Shown here piece after piece: positions 48,841 through 58,026 of a stretch of 64,000 nt of DNA. The notes under the pieces were generated by a model. It was not told the origin of the DNA. It made no database searches and saw only the letters and a list, made by a program, of their open reading frames with translations. Each line of letters starts with the position of its first letter. Positions within the stretch are counted from its first letter, which is position 1. The DNA comes from Ciona intestinalis. Taxonomy: Eukaryota; Chordata; Ascidiacea; Phlebobranchia; Cionidae. A program made the translations under genes and the position numbers. The stretch spans positions 22,224 to 86,223 of the forward strand of contig NW_004190386.2 of NCBI RefSeq assembly GCF_000224145.3. Reading direction: 5' to 3'.

Positions 48841-49841
48841 CAGCTATTATCAAAATAAAACTAATTTTTTTAAAAATTTACTTGGGATACAGCATGCCTC
48901 TTTTTTATCAGTGCAGATCCCATTCACTTTAGAGTGATCATTAGTGCATGACGAGTCTTCCGGTACGCAGTTCCCATAATTGCTAATGCATACTTGGTCT
49001 TTAAGTACAGCTTTTGTAGTTTGTACAGATAATTGTGTTGTAGCTATTGTAGTTGTTGTTGTTGTTGTTGTTGTTGTTGTTGGGGTTACAGGCCTGTTAG
49101 CCTCGCCAGCTGTTGACTGTTCAGTTTTTGGAGTATTCGTCGCTAAATATAAAATAACATATTTTTTTAATAGTAGAATGGGTATAAGACATGTTTTCGT
49201 TCTATTTTCTCGCCCCATTTAGTAGTAAACAAAGAACATTCAAGGAATTATAAAACCGTATTCTCACGACTCCCATAGACCGTTGTTGATTGTTTAAAAC
49301 ACGATCAGGATATTAAGATATTATGTGCTAAAGGTGTCCCGTCTTCCCCCATATTACTATATCATTGTTTATAGAAGGATGGGGTATAATGGGACATGTT
49401 TTTGTCCTCTTTTATCGTGCCATTTGGTGGTAAACTCAGTATATTTGCAGAATTATTACAACGACAGTGGTTATAACACGGGTTTTCTGTTTTGTGCCAG
49501 CTTACGAGTTACTATCCAGCATATGCAACATACGAGTTACCATTCAGCATGTTGTACAGCTTAAATAAATATCCCATATTTCCCAATCGTGTTTTTAACA
49601 ATTAACAAAGCTCTTTTAAAGTCGAAAGGATACAGTTATATAATTCTGTAAATATTCTTTGTTTACTACTAAATGATACCGTAAAATAAAATGAAAACAT
49701 GTCCTATCTTACCCCGTACTGATATATGGTATTTTCAGTAAATCAATTTAGACACATCATAGAAATTGATGACGTACCTGGATATGTGACGTCACTGGCA
49801 ACTGAAACAATGACGTAGGCAAATATCAAAAACACTTTCAT
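45558..49841 (-). CDS. Secreted protein with a poly-Thr stalk and five tandem six-cysteine modules, 3' end in a gap
   Basis: Exons (minus): 49841-49778 (signal peptide MKVFLIFAYVIVSVASDVTY), 49142-48882, 48027-47881, 47561-47415, (gap)-46867, 45704-45558. All junctions are phase 1 and three module exons are exactly 147 nt. Exon 2 has a run of about eleven Thr and then the first module. Cysteine spacing is C-x6-C-x6-C-x8-C-x7-CC in modules 2, 3 and 5, C-x6-C-x6-C-x10-C-x6-CC in module 1, and the visible part of module 4 has C-x6-C-x9-C-x7-CC. Modules 2-4 share C-GGP-x4-CC (CGGPANRKCC, CGGPAQRQCC, CGGPKTRKCC). The pattern resembles beta-defensin-type spacing. It also resembles the small GP-x-x-x-x-CC modules I recall beside peptidoglycan hydrolases in other eukaryotes. 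No catalytic domain is seen, but the 3' end is missing in the 44906-45259 gap. The exon at 46867 is truncated by the N run 46957-47006. Confidence 0.75.
45733..46205 (+). repeat. (TGAA)n microsatellite, ~470 bp
   Basis: Nearly pure GAAT repeats with interspersed GAAC and GAAGG variants, joined to SINE tails at 46206-46740. Confidence 0.92.
46206..46740 (-). mobile_element. Four headless SINE tails in tandem
   Basis: Each unit has AATGTAACT...CGTGTAGCAGGG...GGGTGTTCTGTTTCATACAC and is about 110-130 bp long. Confidence 0.6.
46957..47006. other. Assembly gap (50 N)
   Basis: Removes the 5' part of the fourth six-cysteine module exon of the minus-strand gene. Confidence 0.99.
47061..47096 (+). 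promoter_or_regulatory. TGACGTCA palindromes spaced 15 bp
   Basis: Perfect CRE-type palindromes at 47061-47068 and 47076-47083, and a TGACG half-site at 47091, all 15 bp apart. They lie in the intron upstream of the fourth module exon of the six-cysteine gene. Confidence 0.4.
47581..47613 (+). promoter_or_regulatory. Second pair of TGACGTCA palindromes spaced 15 bp
   Basis: TGACGTCA at 47581 and 47596, and TGACGTAA at 47608, about 20 bp upstream of the third module exon of the same minus-strand gene. The spacing matches that of the 47061 cluster. Confidence 0.4.
48050..48800. mobile_element. SINE tails and body on both sides of a MITE
   Basis: Plus-oriented tails at 48050-48242 and a minus-oriented body at 48590-48800, followed by a (TA)n run at 48810-48838. 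Confidence 0.55.
48243..48440. mobile_element. TAGTAGGG MITE copy in the six-cysteine gene
   Basis: Inserted directly next to a SINE tail; right end TTCCCCCACTCTACTCTA. Confidence 0.73.
49170..49735. mobile_element. Two TAGTAGGG-related MITEs, the second split by a SINE tail
   Basis: A first copy lies at about 49170-49361. A second copy of the CCTATCTTACCCCGTACT subfamily spans 49365-49735, with a SINE fragment (GGTTATAACACGGGTTTTCT) at 49450-49560 inside it. Confidence 0.6.
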
Positions 49842-49914
49842 ATTGTAGATTACATATAGAATATTAATATAAATATTATGTCTATTTCTGTGAATACAAA
49901 ATTGGCTGTTATTA

Positions 49915-50195
49915 TTTTGGTAAATATTAATGTAACTTGCTTTATCCTCGCGTGATGGGGTAACGACAGTCGTTATAACATAACACGGGTGTTCTGTTTC
50001 ATACACCTCGTGCCAGCTTACGAAATACCACGTTTATACTTTTCCTGTAACTGCATTTTCTGTTTAGCTGACAAATTAATCTAATCATTGGTAATCACTC
50101 AAAAGCGGCCACAAGGTGTAATAAACAGAACACCCGTGTTATAAGTTATAACTACTGTCTCTCCCAGCCACGCAAGGATAAAGCAAGTTTCATTC
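49915..50195. mobile_element. Two SINE tails in inverse orientation
   Basis: Minus-oriented 49915-50035 and plus-oriented 50095-50195, just upstream of the six-cysteine gene start. Confidence 0.55.
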
Positions 50196-50454
50196 ATTTC
50201 TCGCCAAACGTAATTCTATATCCGGGTCTGACGCGTACATAACTGTACGGTTGTCTTATAACAACAAATTCTATACTTTACGTTCTACGTTAAAACTGTC
50301 GTGGTTTATAGTCAAAAATATTTAACGATTACTGACAAAATCTCATTTTTTCTGCTGTCACTACTACCAGGCATGATGTAGTTTTAAAAATTCCTCCTAT
50401 ATACTAAAAGTATGGCTATAACCTAATGATTTTGCCGTATTTTCTGCCAATTAG

Positions 50455-50605
50455 GTGTAGCGACCACGCTTATTTTCTTTGAACTAAATGTAAGCGTGTT
50501 TTAACAACTGTTGTTTTGTCGCTATATCCTGTCTTTTCGTTTAAAATTTTTCTAAATCTTCACTACCGTAATCGAAGAAACAAATAAAGTTATTAACCTT
50601 ATTAT
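50455..50605 (+). mobile_element. AACAACTGTTGTTTT-family repeat
   Basis: GTGTAGCGACCACGCTTATT start; tail CAAATAAAGTTATTAACC. Confidence 0.6.
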
Positions 50606-50704
50606 TATAAATACCTTTAAAAACTAATGTTTTTCATAAGCGCATTTTTAAAAGCTTACCAACGAAAATATTGCTATTATGTTCTGAAAGTCCGTTTTAA
50701 TCGT

Positions 50705-51725
50705 ACATATAGTACTTTGTGGTATAAGATGGATACCGTTAGAACATAAAATCCTATATTTCTATAGTTTTCTTTTATAAATTACCTACGCTATTTTAGA
50801 GTCGAAAACTGTATAAATATTCTATGTTTACTATAACAAAAAGGAATCCATCTTACCCCTGCCTACTGTATAGTCTTTATACAGTATATATACCAGTGTA
50901 TAGTGTTACGCACTGTATTAGATGTAAATCCAATTCACAGAGCTTGCGGATATGACACACCTTTTCTATTTCCTACTGCGGCATTACGCACAGATTACAA
51001 TACCGGCGTGTTAAACGCGTATAGTACTGTGGAGTAAGATGGATACCGTTAGCACATAGTACCCTACTATATATATTACAGCGGGGTGGTGCCATATTTT
51101 CAGATCGTGTTTTTAACAATTAACAACGCTTTTTAAAGTCGTGAGGATACAGTTATTTAATTCTGTAAATATTCTTTATATACTACCAACTGGGACGAAA
51201 AGGGAATGAAAACATGAATTATTTTACCCCAACCAACAATATGTACAGTAGGGTGGGGGAAGATGGGACACCTGTTTATTCTATTTTCTCTTCCAATTTG
51301 GTATAGTAAGTAAAAAACATTCAAAGAATTATGAAACTGTAGGTTTACAACTCCCATGCACCGTTGTTAATTGTTTAAAACACGATTAGGATATTTAGAT
51401 ATTATGTGATAAAGGTGTCCCATCTTCTCCCACCCCACTATGTATAACATATATTACAAAATAGTGCGTTCGCTACTACATGTATTACATATATCCTATA
51501 AAAACGGATATATACAGCCCTTGTTTTATGCTACTGTTTAAACGTCGCAGCTTTTCATTCTTTTTTCTCGTCCCATTTGGTAGTAAACAAAGAACATTCA
51601 AGGAATAATAAAATGTATCCTTACGACTCCCATAGACCGTTGTTAAATGTTTAAAACACGATCAGGATATTTGGATATTATGTGATAAAGTTGTCTCGTC
51701 TTTACCCCACCCTACTATATATTGA
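50705..51725. mobile_element. Run of four TAGTAGGG-related MITEs
   Basis: Copies at about 50705-50870 and 51020-51240 (GGATACCGTTAGCACATA subfamily), then 51243-51440 and 51545-51720 (TAGTAGGG family), upstream of daxx and of the six-cysteine gene. Confidence 0.65.
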
Positions 51726-52110
51726 GCGGGGTAAGATGGTCTATAACTTCATTTTATAGAAAAATGTTTTGCACATATTAGGCTGTCAAATACATCATAA
51801 ACACTCTGTCTATACACTAGTTTTTAAAATGTAATTCATTTTTCTTTCGTAGTATTTCTGACTAGTATACAGCCTATATCCTGTATAAAACATACGGTCC
51901 AAAACCTTATTCCAAAATAAATCACAGTCACATTTCTGTATAGCCGTTTGGTATCAGTATTAAGCCGTATGGCGCTGAATACTATGGGCGCCATTTAGTA
52001 ATCAGATCACTGAAAACGGAAATAGGAAAACGATTAATTAGGCTCTTATGTGATAGAGGCCAATACGTTCTAACTTATAGTAATAAAAACTTCGCTATTT
52101 GAAATTTTAT

Positions 52111-52311
52111 TATATATTAGGGTGGGGGAAGATGGGACATCTTTAGCACATAATATCCAAATATCCTGACCGCGTTTTACAACAATTAACAACGGTCTAT
52201 TGGAGTCGTGAGGATACGTTTTATAATTCTGTGAATGTTCTTTGTTTACTGGAAAAATGGGACGAGAAAATAGAATAAAAAGGTGTCCCATCTTTCCCCA
52301 CACTACTATAT
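52111..52311. mobile_element. TAGTAGGG MITE copy
   Basis: Ends TTAGGGTGGGGGAAGATGGG and TTTCCCCACACTACTATA, 1 kb upstream of daxx. Confidence 0.75.
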
Positions 52312-53319
52312 ATATCTAAATTCTGACTAATCGATGACGCTCTCTGCTGTATCATCAAAACTGAATCAGTATTAAATGTAAAATCTACCAGAAGCTATTA
52401 CGTACTCATGTCTTTAGCAGCTATATAGGCTTTAACAATACAAAGCGCATATGCTTTAGTATTTCAGAACAGCTGTTTTAGTTCTCACGCTAAAAAGTTC
52501 AGTTTGTACAAGCTGTTATAGGTTTTACTCTGTTTACATTTGAATACCGCTATGTCAGTTTGGCGGCGCACATTTTCAATATGTGTTCTTTGTTTATTCT
52601 TTTCGCGGAAAGGTCTATATGCTGTTAAAGCGTAAAAAGTATTTCCAAAATTCAATATGCTTAAAACAGTAAAAGAATGTTAACTAATATGAATATTTTA
52701 GCTTAGATTATGAAATATTTTTGATTTAAACAAGTATTCTTTCTTTTCGGCAAAGTATATTTAAAAAAACGCTCCCCAATATATTGACATTTTTATTTTT
52801 TCAACTGGCAGCACTTTCGATCTAACGTCACTTTTTCCTGGCGCTTTTTTGTCACGATTTCAATTTATTTTGTTTTTCGTAAAAATGTATTTTGTTTTGT
52901 ACACATTTTATAGGATTTTCTTGTGTGTTAGTTGTAAATTTTTAGACTAGATTTAGGCCAGTATTGTACGACAAAGTTTCGCATTTTTATGCGAAGTTGT
53001 AAAAAATTAATGCATTAACAAAAATACACGAAACAAAATAACAGCTTTATTTTGTTTAATTTCTTTCTTTTGTAACGGAAATTTTGTTGTAGGAAAAAGG
53101 AACACTGTTAAAATAAATGTAATTTCTTTTGATCTAAGTAGTATTTACTGAATTTTACTGCAAAAACAAACAACTACCAAAACAAGAACAAAGGGAATAT
53201 TTTTATCTCCAAAAAAAAACGAAAAAAAAACGTTTTTTTGACATAATTTGCCCAAAAGTTTATAGTATTGCTCAAAATTTATGTGATTTGGGTTACTTTT
53301 CAATATTTTTTAACCCGGT

Positions 53320-53361
53320 ATGAGCAAAGTGAATGAAGTTATAGTGATTTCTTCTGACGAA
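53320..53361 (+). other. N-terminal SUMO-interacting motif of daxx
   Basis: Codons 7-14 read VIVISSDE, a hydrophobic V-I-V-I core followed by Ser and acidic residues, six residues into the protein. Position and form agree with the N-terminal SIM of vertebrate DAXX (hydrophobic core plus acidic stretch). Confidence 0.7.
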
Positions 53362-56300
53362 GAGGACATTTTCGAGGTGAAAAAAAGTTCGGAAAGAATT
53401 TCTGAAAAAATTGAACTAAATCCAGAAAAATCCAACGGACATTCTGAAATCAAAAGCCCTGAAATGAAAATGGCAACGGAATTGAAAATAAAGGAAAAAA
53501 ACGAAAAATGTGCAAACTTGAATGCCATTTCAAAACCGCAAACTAAATCAGAGAAACTTTTAGAAGAGGTTAGTTTATTTTCATTTTGTTGTTACTAATT
53601 AGTTATAATATATATATGCCTATATATCTGTTATTGTTATAGCCTAGAGGTTAATGGTTCAAGGCTCGTCGCTGCTACCATTGTGGGTGTATGTGTCCTT
53701 GGGCAAGACACTTAACGGCAATTGCTCCAACCCAGTGGTCACTGTTCACTAATGAGTTGTTTAAACTGTCCGCTATACATTACATATCAATAAAAGTCAA
53801 CAAAAAATGACCTATTTAGTTTAGTAGGTGGTAAGTTTTTTTTATGAAATAGAACATTGTGTTACAATGACTGTCGTTTTCAGGCTATGTAACTTATTTA
53901 ACCTTCTGTGGCAACTTACGAGTTACTCCGTATATAATATGTAACTTTGTGGGTGAATATTTTTTTGTTGACAATTTAAACAACCGTATAAAAAAGTTAC
54001 ATTTATTCATTCATAATTNNNNNNNNNNNNNNNNNNNNNNNNNNNNNNNNNNNNNNNNNNNNNNNNNNNNNNNNNNNNNNNNNNNNNNNNNNNNNNNNNN
54101 NNNNNNNNNNNNNNNNNNNNNNNNNNNNNNNNNNNNNNNNNNNCCACGAGTTATCATGAGATGAAATGGACGAGGATGACTCAGCATACGTGGAAGAGGG
54201 ACAACTTAAAGATCGGATGATGAAGGTGAGTTGTTTCGAGTAATGTCTGAAGAACCTTTTTTTGGGTAATGTCTGGAAAAAATTTTTTTTTTCGTGTTAT
54301 GTCTTCTAAAAAATAACTTGTTTCAAGTATTTTCTGAAAAAACAAATTTTTCAGGTAATGTCTGAAAAAAATTTTTTTTTTGTGTTATGTCTTTTGAAAA
54401 AACTTTTTTTTCCAGGTAATGTCTGAAAATTCTTTTTTTCTTCGTGTTATGTGTTCCGAAAAAATAAGTTTTTTTTCATGTAATGTCTGAAAAAATCATT
54501 TTTTTGTATAATGTCTAAAATAACGTGTTTTTTTCGTGTAATTTCTGAAAAAGTCGCTCGATTTAAAAAAATTATTCTTTACAGACTGACCAAACGATTA
54601 GTTGTTTTTTGTAATGTCTAAAATCTTATTTTTTTAATGTCAAAACTAGTCTGTTGATTTCTTTGTTTGTGGGAACCTGGGATTTGGGCCAGGTTTGACC
54701 CATCACCCCTATTTTTTAATATTTATTATTTTTTTAATATAGTTTTTTTTTTTAATATATAAGTCGTTCTGTGTAATGCCTGAAAAAATGAGACATTTCA
54801 TATAAAAATTCTTACAATCTTTGTAAAATCCCAATTTTTAGGTCTTCAACAAAATTTGTGCGCTGAAAAAAGTGAATAATTCGACGGGACGGCATATCGA
54901 ACGTAAAATATGCGTAACTTGCACCAGGTTTCCAGAAATTAATAAAAAAGTTGAACAATACGTGAACCGGTAAGTTATTAATAAAAAATGCGATTTTTCG
55001 TAACGAAATATTTGAAAAATGGAATCTATTTGAACCAGAGACTTATAATGCCATTTTGGCGAAATGTATATCTTATAGTTCACAATTTGTTAGACTTTAT
55101 TTGATATGTATTTCGTAGCACTTTATTCTGACTGTTTTTATCCTTGCGTGGTAGGGCAATGATAGTCGTTATAACGCGGGTGTTCTGTTTCATACACCTC
55201 ATGCTTGCTTACAAGTTACCACATTTTACTTTGTGAGTGAATGAATGTACTCATTTATCCTTGTGTGGCGGGAAACAACAGTCATTATAACACGGGTGTT
55301 CTGTTTCATACACCTCATGCTTGCTTACAAGTTACCACATTTTACTTTGTGAGTGAATGAATGTACTCATTTATCCTTGTGTGGCAGAGAAACAACAGTC
55401 ATTATAACACGCGTGTTCTGTTTCATACACCTCATGCTTGCTTACGAGTTACCCCGTATATAATTTTGTGGGTGATTGTTTTTGTGACTCTTTTTTTGTA
55501 TGACTGATAATTTAGACAACCCATTAGTGACCACTGGGTTGGAGCAATTGCCGTTAAGTGTTTTGCCCAAGGACACATACGTCCACAATGTAGCACTCCC
55601 AAAATTACATGTAATAACTCATAAGCTAGCACGAGGTGTATGAAACAGAACACCCGTGTTATAAGACTATCATTGCCCTACCACTCAAGAATAAATAACT
55701 AAAATACATATATTTAATATTCTTTTTGCAGGAGTCAAAAATTTCCAGATTTTTTTTCCGTTTTATTTCTTGTAAAAAGAGCGAACATAAAACACTCGTT
55801 AATGTTAAGTGAAGCAAGCATTCAACAAATTGCAAGGTCTGCGTTTACTGAAGTAGGAGAAGCCATACAGGTATTATATTTCCAGTGTTGACCAATTTTT
55901 TTTAGTGTTGACCAATGTTTTTTAGTGTTAACCAATGTTTTTTCCAGTGTTGACCTATGTTTTTAGTGTTGACCAATGTTTTTTGTCAGTGTTGACCATT
56001 GTTTTTTGCAGTGTTGACCAAATAATTTCAATTTCCAGTGTTGACCAATATTTTTTTAAACAGAAAAGAAGAAGAACCGATGATTTATTAAACCGCGGAT
56101 GTTATTTAACGGAAAAAATCGAGGAAATGCAAGATCCCGCTGAAACTGATAAATTATTAGAAGAAAAACTAAACCAAAACGGGTATCTTTTTAAAATTTT
56201 ACCTTTTTTAAAAGAAAATTTAATAAAGTTATTAACAAAGTTACATATGTAGTAACTCGTAAGCGAGCACGAGGTGTATGAAACAGAACACCCGCAGTAT

Positions 56301-57021
56301 TACGACTGTCATTGCCCTGCCACATAAGCATAAACAAGCTACATTCATTTAAATTAACAAAATAATGTATTTTTTTTCCAGCAAAGAAGCAAGAACTAAA
56401 TTAACGTCAGTAATTGAAAACTTCTGTAAGCGCCAAACGGAAATTGAATCCGTCATTCCTAAATCTAATCAAGACAGTAGCGATCACGAAAATGACCCCG
56501 AGTGCGGCAGTGACCCGCCAAGTGTAGGACATTCGTGTTTTTATATTTTTATTTTATAAAACATTTTTAATATTTTAAAATATTTTTTATGAATTTGTTA
56601 GGTTTTGTTGTCATATTTTAAACAATTAACAACAGTCTATGGGAGTCGTGAGGATATGGTTTTATAATTCTTTGAATGTTCTTTGTTGACTGCCTAATGG
56701 GACGAGGAAATAGATTAAAAAGCTGTCCCATCATCCCCCACCCTACTGTATATGTTTTTTGAAGAGATTTATTTAGGACGGTTGTATTTATAACTCAGTG
56801 GTCAGTAATGGGTTGTTTAAAGTATTAGCCACACCTAAAAAATGAATAAATGCCTGAAATTAAATTTCAGGACGATAATGAAAAAAAATGAAATTAAATT
56901 TCAGGACGATAATGAAGATTCTGAAGAGTCTGATTGTGATGCAGACAATGGTACTGATGACATCACAATAAAAAAGTCCGAAACGGATAATGACATCATA
57001 GATATGACTAATTCAGATTAG
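53320..57021 (+). CDS. daxx: DAXX orthologue, histone H3.3 chaperone and SUMO-binding corepressor
   Basis: Exons: 53320-53568, (missing exon(s) at gap), about 54161-54225, 54842-54969, 55732-55870, 56064-56182, 56382-56523, 56905-57021 (TAG stop). The N-terminus has a SUMO-interacting motif in the same place as vertebrate DAXX (EVIVISSDEED). The middle exons match the helical histone-binding region in order: DDSAYVEEGQLKDRMMKVF, NSTGRHIERKI, TRFPEINKKVEQYVNR, FPDFFSVL, KHSLMLSEASIQQIA, FTEVGEAIQKRRRTDDLL, NRGCYLT. A short acidic tail ends IIDMTNSD, resembling the C-terminal SIM. In vertebrates DAXX pairs with ATRX to deposit H3.3 and acts at PML bodies. The N-terminal four-helix (DHB) region expected between exon 1 and 54161 is not visible; the 125-N gap at 54019-54143 lies there. 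An in-frame TGA at 54157-54159 sits just upstream of the acceptor AG at 54159-54160, so it is probably intronic. It overlaps SINE-like sequence. Confidence 0.88.
53640..54015 (+). mobile_element. SINE in daxx intron 1, running into the gap
   Basis: Head with GGTTCAAGGCTCGTCGCTGC, body GGCAAGACACTTAACGGCA, tail TTACATTTATTCATTCATAA at the gap edge. Confidence 0.65.
54019..54143. other. Assembly gap (125 N) in daxx
   Basis: Lies between daxx exon 1 and the exon at 54161, where the N-terminal helical-bundle exons should be. Confidence 0.99.
54235..54620 (+). repeat. Irregular TAATGTCTGAAAAA / TTTCGTGTTATGTC repeat
   Basis: Loose ~60-bp units made of AATGTCTGAAAAA followed by T-runs, in a daxx intron. 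Confidence 0.65.
55130..55690. mobile_element. SINE cluster in a daxx intron
   Basis: Three near-identical minus-oriented tails (about 55140, 55255, 55375), one with a body to 55595, then a plus-oriented tail at 55595-55690. Confidence 0.6.
55882..56047 (+). repeat. ~21-bp tandem repeat (CAGTGTTGACCAATGTTTTTT)
   Basis: About seven units between daxx exons 55732-55870 and 56064-56182, filling the intron up to its acceptor. Confidence 0.8.
56595..56752. mobile_element. Truncated TAGTAGGG MITE in the last daxx intron
   Basis: The body and the right end (CATCCCCCACCCTACTGTATA) are present; the left end is missing. Confidence 0.65.
56861..56930 (+). promoter_or_regulatory. Tandemly duplicated 3' splice site before the last daxx exon
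   Basis: The segment TGAAATTAAATTTCAG|GACGATAATGA occurs twice, 34 bp apart, with AGs ending at 56870 and 56904. Use of the upstream AG reads GAC GAT AAT GAA AAA AAA TGA and stops. Use of the downstream AG keeps the acidic tail and C-terminal SIM. Both copies have the same polypyrimidine-poor tract. Confidence 0.7.
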
Positions 57022-57169
57022 CTGCCTTCACTTTTGTGCAATGTCGTTTTTTAAGGATATAAGAAGAAAATTGTTATAAATTGTCATTTTATACCGAAAA
57101 CTGCCGAATTGTGTTCATAATACCACCTTATGCAGACTGTCGAGTGGTTATTGGTCATTATGGTATTTA

Positions 57170-57450
57170 AGCTATTATGGCATAGTGGTACACCTGCTTC
57201 TAGGCAAGAGATTTGGGTTCAAAGCTCGTCGCTGCTACCATTGTGGGTGTATGTGTCCTTGGGCAAGACACCTAACAGCAATTGCTCCAACCCAGTGGTC
57301 ACTAATGGGTTGTCAAACTATGTTACGATTGATCACTCAAAAAGTTGCATACGTGGTACCTCAGAAGCGGGCACAAGGGGTATAAATCAGGACACCCGTG
57401 TTTAACATCTGCTGTTTTTTCCACCAAGTGAAGATAAAGTAAGTTACATT
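57170..57450 (+). mobile_element. SINE in the daxx-nelfe intergenic region
   Basis: Head TTATGGCATAGTGGTACACC and GGGTTCAAAGCTCG; tail AAGTTACATTTATTCAG. Confidence 0.68.
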
Positions 57451-57489
57451 TATTCAGTAGCACTCTTTTAGTAATGTGATTTTGGTCTA

Positions 57490-57860
57490 AATTTGTGTCA
57501 AACATAGGAAACCTCATTGATTAATGTGGTGAATGCAATATACTTTGGCTCTGCTTGTTTGTATAGACACCTAACAGCAGGGTAAAATCTGGGGTGACAT
57601 TGTTAAAATACAGTTACACCCATAGTTGTCAAACATAGGGAACCTCATTGATTAATGTGGTGAATGCAATATACTTTGGCTCTGCTTGTTTGTATGGACA
57701 CCTAACAGCAGGGTAAAATCTGGAGTTGTTAAAATACAGTTACACTCATAGTTGTCAAACATAGGGAACCTCATTGATTAATGTGGTGAATGCAATATAC
57801 TTTGGCTCTGCTTGTTTGTATAGACACATAACAGCAGAGTAAAACTGTATTTCTAAAACA
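57490..57860 (+). repeat. ~131-bp tandem repeat array, locus 3
   Basis: Three units of the same sequence between daxx and nelfe. Confidence 0.87.
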
Positions 57861-57974
57861 TAATATCACCTTTGTTTTAAAATTGGGGTGACATGTCACT
57901 CTAGCCCCCCTTAAAATTACGCCTATGCTACACCATACATAACAACATAATGAAATTTTTGAACAAAAACTGAA

Positions 57975-57980
57975 TTTATT
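57975..57980 (-). terminator. AATAAA polyadenylation signal of nelfe
   Basis: The minus strand reads AATAAA about 50 nt after the nelfe stop codon (58027), at the usual spacing for a short 3' UTR. It lies between the two convergent genes daxx and nelfe. Confidence 0.6.
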
Positions 57981-58026
57981 GGCAGTGCTAAACTATAACA
58001 TATATTATGTCAATTTTACAACGAAT

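Larger units (their letters stand above)
49842..53319. other. Intergenic region between the six-cysteine gene and daxx
   Basis: Besides the SINE and MITE copies listed, 52320-53319 is AT-rich single-copy sequence that must contain the daxx promoter. I see no TATA box or other site I can support, and no further gene. Confidence 0.6.
57022..58026. other. Convergent intergenic region daxx-nelfe
   Basis: Contains the daxx 3' UTR, one SINE, the third 131-bp repeat array and the nelfe polyadenylation signal. No clear AATAAA for daxx is visible. Confidence 0.6.

Noticed and set aside
49021..49085. Poly-Thr run of the six-cysteine gene as a mere simple repeat
   Set aside because: It is in frame between a signal peptide and a cysteine module with correct splice phases, so it is retained as coding. 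The reverse-strand poly-Val frame is its shadow.
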